A DNA stretch of 64,000 nt from Lytechinus variegatus (taxonomy: Eukaryota > Echinodermata > Echinoidea > Temnopleuroida > Toxopneustidae), in NCBI RefSeq assembly GCF_018143015.1, contig NC_054747.1, positions 33,757,733 through 33,821,732 of the forward strand, given 5' to 3'. The notes under the pieces are model-generated. The model was not told the DNA's origin. It saw only the letters and a program-made list of their open reading frames with translations, and ran no database searches. Both the position numbers and the translations under genes were made by a program. How positions within the stretch are numbered: position 1 is the first letter of the stretch; each line of letters starts with the position of its first letter. Of this stretch, positions 61,361 to 64,000 are shown piece after piece.

Positions 61361-63273
61361 TATTCTCAGTGAAATTTTCTAGTTTACATTAGAAAATTGT
61401 TATCCTATAATTATTAATCCTCGAGTGTCACCATGGTCATTGTATATTTGTATTTGTCATTGTATATTTAGAAAATAGTACATTTTCTCTTGTTTTAACT
61501 CACTTAGAAGAACAAGCTGTGTGTCGATGTCTCAAACAATTGTTTGAGACACACATATTTTAAGCAAAATTAGACTTTCCAGTTTTCAGGTCGGAATATC
61601 AAAAATTTTGAGCTCGCGCTTCGCACTCTCATTATTTACTTGGTGTACTTGTATCCGAGCGCACTCTTCATTAATCACTAAAAATAGTCCTAATTGAGTC
61701 CCTTTTCACGTTACTATAATAAAGTTTTTGCAGTGTAAAACAAGAAAGAAAAGGGAAACTTAGATCGTCTCCAAAAGATGGGGCGGCGCCGCGCCACAAT
61801 GCAGACTTGTATTATATCCAATGAAATAAGAATGGCCGCGTAGAGGGGCAACATTTTTCTGACAATAAAAAAGGAACAATAGTCACTACTATTTCTTGAA
61901 GCACTTTCTCATTGAAAAAAAACAAAAGAAAAGAAATGTGTAGGAGTATACAAAAAAATAATGAGCCTAATGAGGAAAAGGGGAAATATATGCCAATATG
62001 ATGACAATATGTGTATCTGGCACTCACAAAATTAATGAGTAGCGTGTTCTCACCAAGATTTTATCATAACAAGGAGCTGTTGATCATAATTATGCCTGAC
62101 CGCCTGCCATAAAGATTTATTAGTCATGTTAGTATTAGCGCTATTATGCCGTTCCCGTGGCAACGCAGTTACCCGACATTATCATTGTATTAATGTATCT
62201 TGCATATTAATGATCTTCTCTCCAAGGCTAAATGTCACTTCGGGGAAACTGTTTACTATAACTACACTATAACTGGACACTGGCGTAAATTCAGGCAACA
62301 AATCTATTGTTCAGGAGTGGGGGTGAACAATAATGTCTCACCCCCCCCAAAAAAAAAAATAGGGGGTGGAGAACAAGAAAAAGTGAAGGGAGAAAAGGAA
62401 TGGGGACGGTATATAAATTAAGCTTTATTATTATTTTTTGTCAAAATAATAAAAACCTAAACGAGTACATCTCGCTCTTCACACAAAGTTTGTTTTCGCG
62501 CTCCACGCGGGAAAAATATAAATTATATATCAAAATTGCCTTTTCCCTTTGTTTCCCACACAGTTTTTTTTCTACTCCGTTTTCCCCTTCCCGGCTATGG
62601 GAATAGTATATCCTTGCTGGTATACATGAGTGTAAAAACCATGAAAAGCATTTTTTTTATTGCATTGACACAAAATTCGGTTCTTCTGTTCGGAGTGGGT
62701 AGGCGTAAACACTATACGTCACTTCCCGAGTCCCCATTGAATGCTACTTCTCCGCTTTTCAACAAACAATTTTTGGCAAAGTATCTGCTCAAAGGGGGAG
62801 GCCGTACTACTGCTGTGCTATAATGCCATCTATGGATTGAAGAAAACGGTGAAATATTTCTACTGGTTTCTGTTTTCAGAAATAATACAAAGTTGCTTTG
62901 TAGTATATTGTATATATACACTCTTAAAACAAATCAGTCAAATTGACTAGACCACTAGTCAGCTGGGAGCAACTGATATGGCAATCACTGATATTCACAT
63001 TTCTGTTGATAATTTGGTGTGTGCTATGACTTTATGATCATCTTGATTTTTTTGTGAATCCAATAATTTATTAGAGTGCACTTTTTTTCAAAAGTGGCGA
63101 CTATATAAGTTACCAATTGGACCAAATCTGCAGCCAAAAACCCCTTTTTCTAAGGGGATGGGGTGATCTTATGTATAAATTCTAACTGGCATTTAGGTTT
63201 AGTTTCTTTTCGCAAAACCATCCCACGCCACATGAATAGATGGACATTGCCCTGCCTCTCCCCATCTACTATT
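61361..63273. other. Non-coding stretch near the right edge
   Basis: No gene was seen. It contains a 24-bp perfect palindrome centred at 61539-61540 (TGTCTCAAACAA and its complement), a fragment with GCTCGCGCTTCGCACTCTC related to the repeat inside 59388-61225, and A/T-rich DNA. Confidence 0.5.
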
Positions 63274-63855
63274 AAATGACAAGTCCACCCCAACAAAAAC
63301 TTGATTTGAATAAAAAGATAAAAATTCAACAAGCATAACACGGAAAATTTCATCAAAATCGGATGTAAAATAAGAAAGTTATGACATTTTAAAGTTTTGC
63401 TTCCGTGATTAAAAAAACAGCACATCTCGGTCGGTATGCAAATAAGGGAACTGATGACATCACTCACTCACTATTTTCTTTTGTATTTTATATGAAATAT
63501 TTTGATTTTCTCGTCATTGTCATGCTGTGAAATGAAGTTTCACTCCTCCCTGAACACGTGGAATTCTATTATCTTAACTGTTCAGGCAAGGAGAGCCCAA
63601 TCGTCAAATTCATAAAAATTATAATTTAAACAATAAAAAAAAACAAAAGAAATAGTGAGTGAGTGACATCATCGACTCTCATTTACATGTAACTGGCTCG
63701 TTCATATAACTATTTTGTTGAAGTTAAGCGAAACTTTGAAATATCATAACTCTCTTATTTTTACATCTGAATTTGATGAAATTTTCAGCAATGTGCTTGT
63801 CTGATTTTTCACTATTGATTCAAATCAACATTTTTCTGAGGTGGACTTGACCTTT
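63274..63855. mobile_element. Long-TIR MITE family AAAGGACAAGTCCACC, copy 6
   Basis: AAATGACAAGTCCACCCC and GAGGTGGACTTGACCTTT ends with long inverted arms and the family centre (TCACTCCTCCCTGAACACGT). Confidence 0.85.
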
Positions 63856-64000
63856 AACATACCACTTTCGTTCATTCACCTTTCAAAGGCTATTTAGCCA
63901 CCCCCGGGGCCATCCCGCCATGGCACATCACTGACTCATAATTCTTGGAATTTAACTGTCAATAAAGTTATGATGTCATGATATACTTCGAGACGCAAAA

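Noticed and set aside
61528-61551. 24-bp perfect palindrome as an operator or origin
   Set aside because: One isolated palindrome in AT-rich non-coding DNA of this length is not strong evidence of function.

Overview
This is eukaryotic, AT-rich, intron-bearing DNA from an invertebrate deuterostome, most likely an echinoderm and probably a sea urchin. The evidence is a histone gene with the 3' stem-loop plus a CAAGAAAGA purine element typed from sea-urchin histone genes, many short inverted-repeat transposons and tRNA-type SINEs, and no bacterial or viral gene organisation. The species cannot be named from the sequence alone.

Layout. Positions 1-8683 hold mobile-element remnants, MITEs and a 61-bp tandem repeat; no gene was found. 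Positions 8684-19873 (+) carry ten exons of a KIRREL/Kirre/SYG-1-type adhesion receptor: five Ig domains, one membrane helix and an acidic/basic tail ending in a PDZ ligand. The signal-peptide exon was not found. A TTAA-flanked piggyBac-like element follows the gene directly. Positions 26300-26900 (+) hold a compact intronless H2A.X gene with TATA box, stem-loop and HDE. Positions 32089-33180 (+) hold two tandem, strongly divergent H2A-like ORFs without stem-loops and with insertions in the core. Positions 40251-56150 (-) carry what looks like a complete checkpoint kinase CHEK1 gene: 12 coding exons, 470 residues, with two E2F-like sites about 2.2 kb upstream of the ATG. Introns and spacers are packed with non-autonomous DNA transposons (piggyBac-, hAT- and TA-flanked types), three SINE families, minisatellites, GAT/TGA microsatellites and a 74-bp perfect foldback.

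How the genes relate. H2A.X (C-terminal SQEY) and Chk1 (conserved SQ sites matching human S317 and S345) are both substrates of ATM/ATR-type kinases and lie about 14 kb apart. KIRREL3, CHEK1 and H2AX are also linked on human 11q23-q24, so the order here probably reflects an old deuterostome linkage. The points most worth a second look are the divergent H2A pair, the 7SL-like SINE, the foldback, the tandem copies of a CHEK1 splice boundary, and the linkage.
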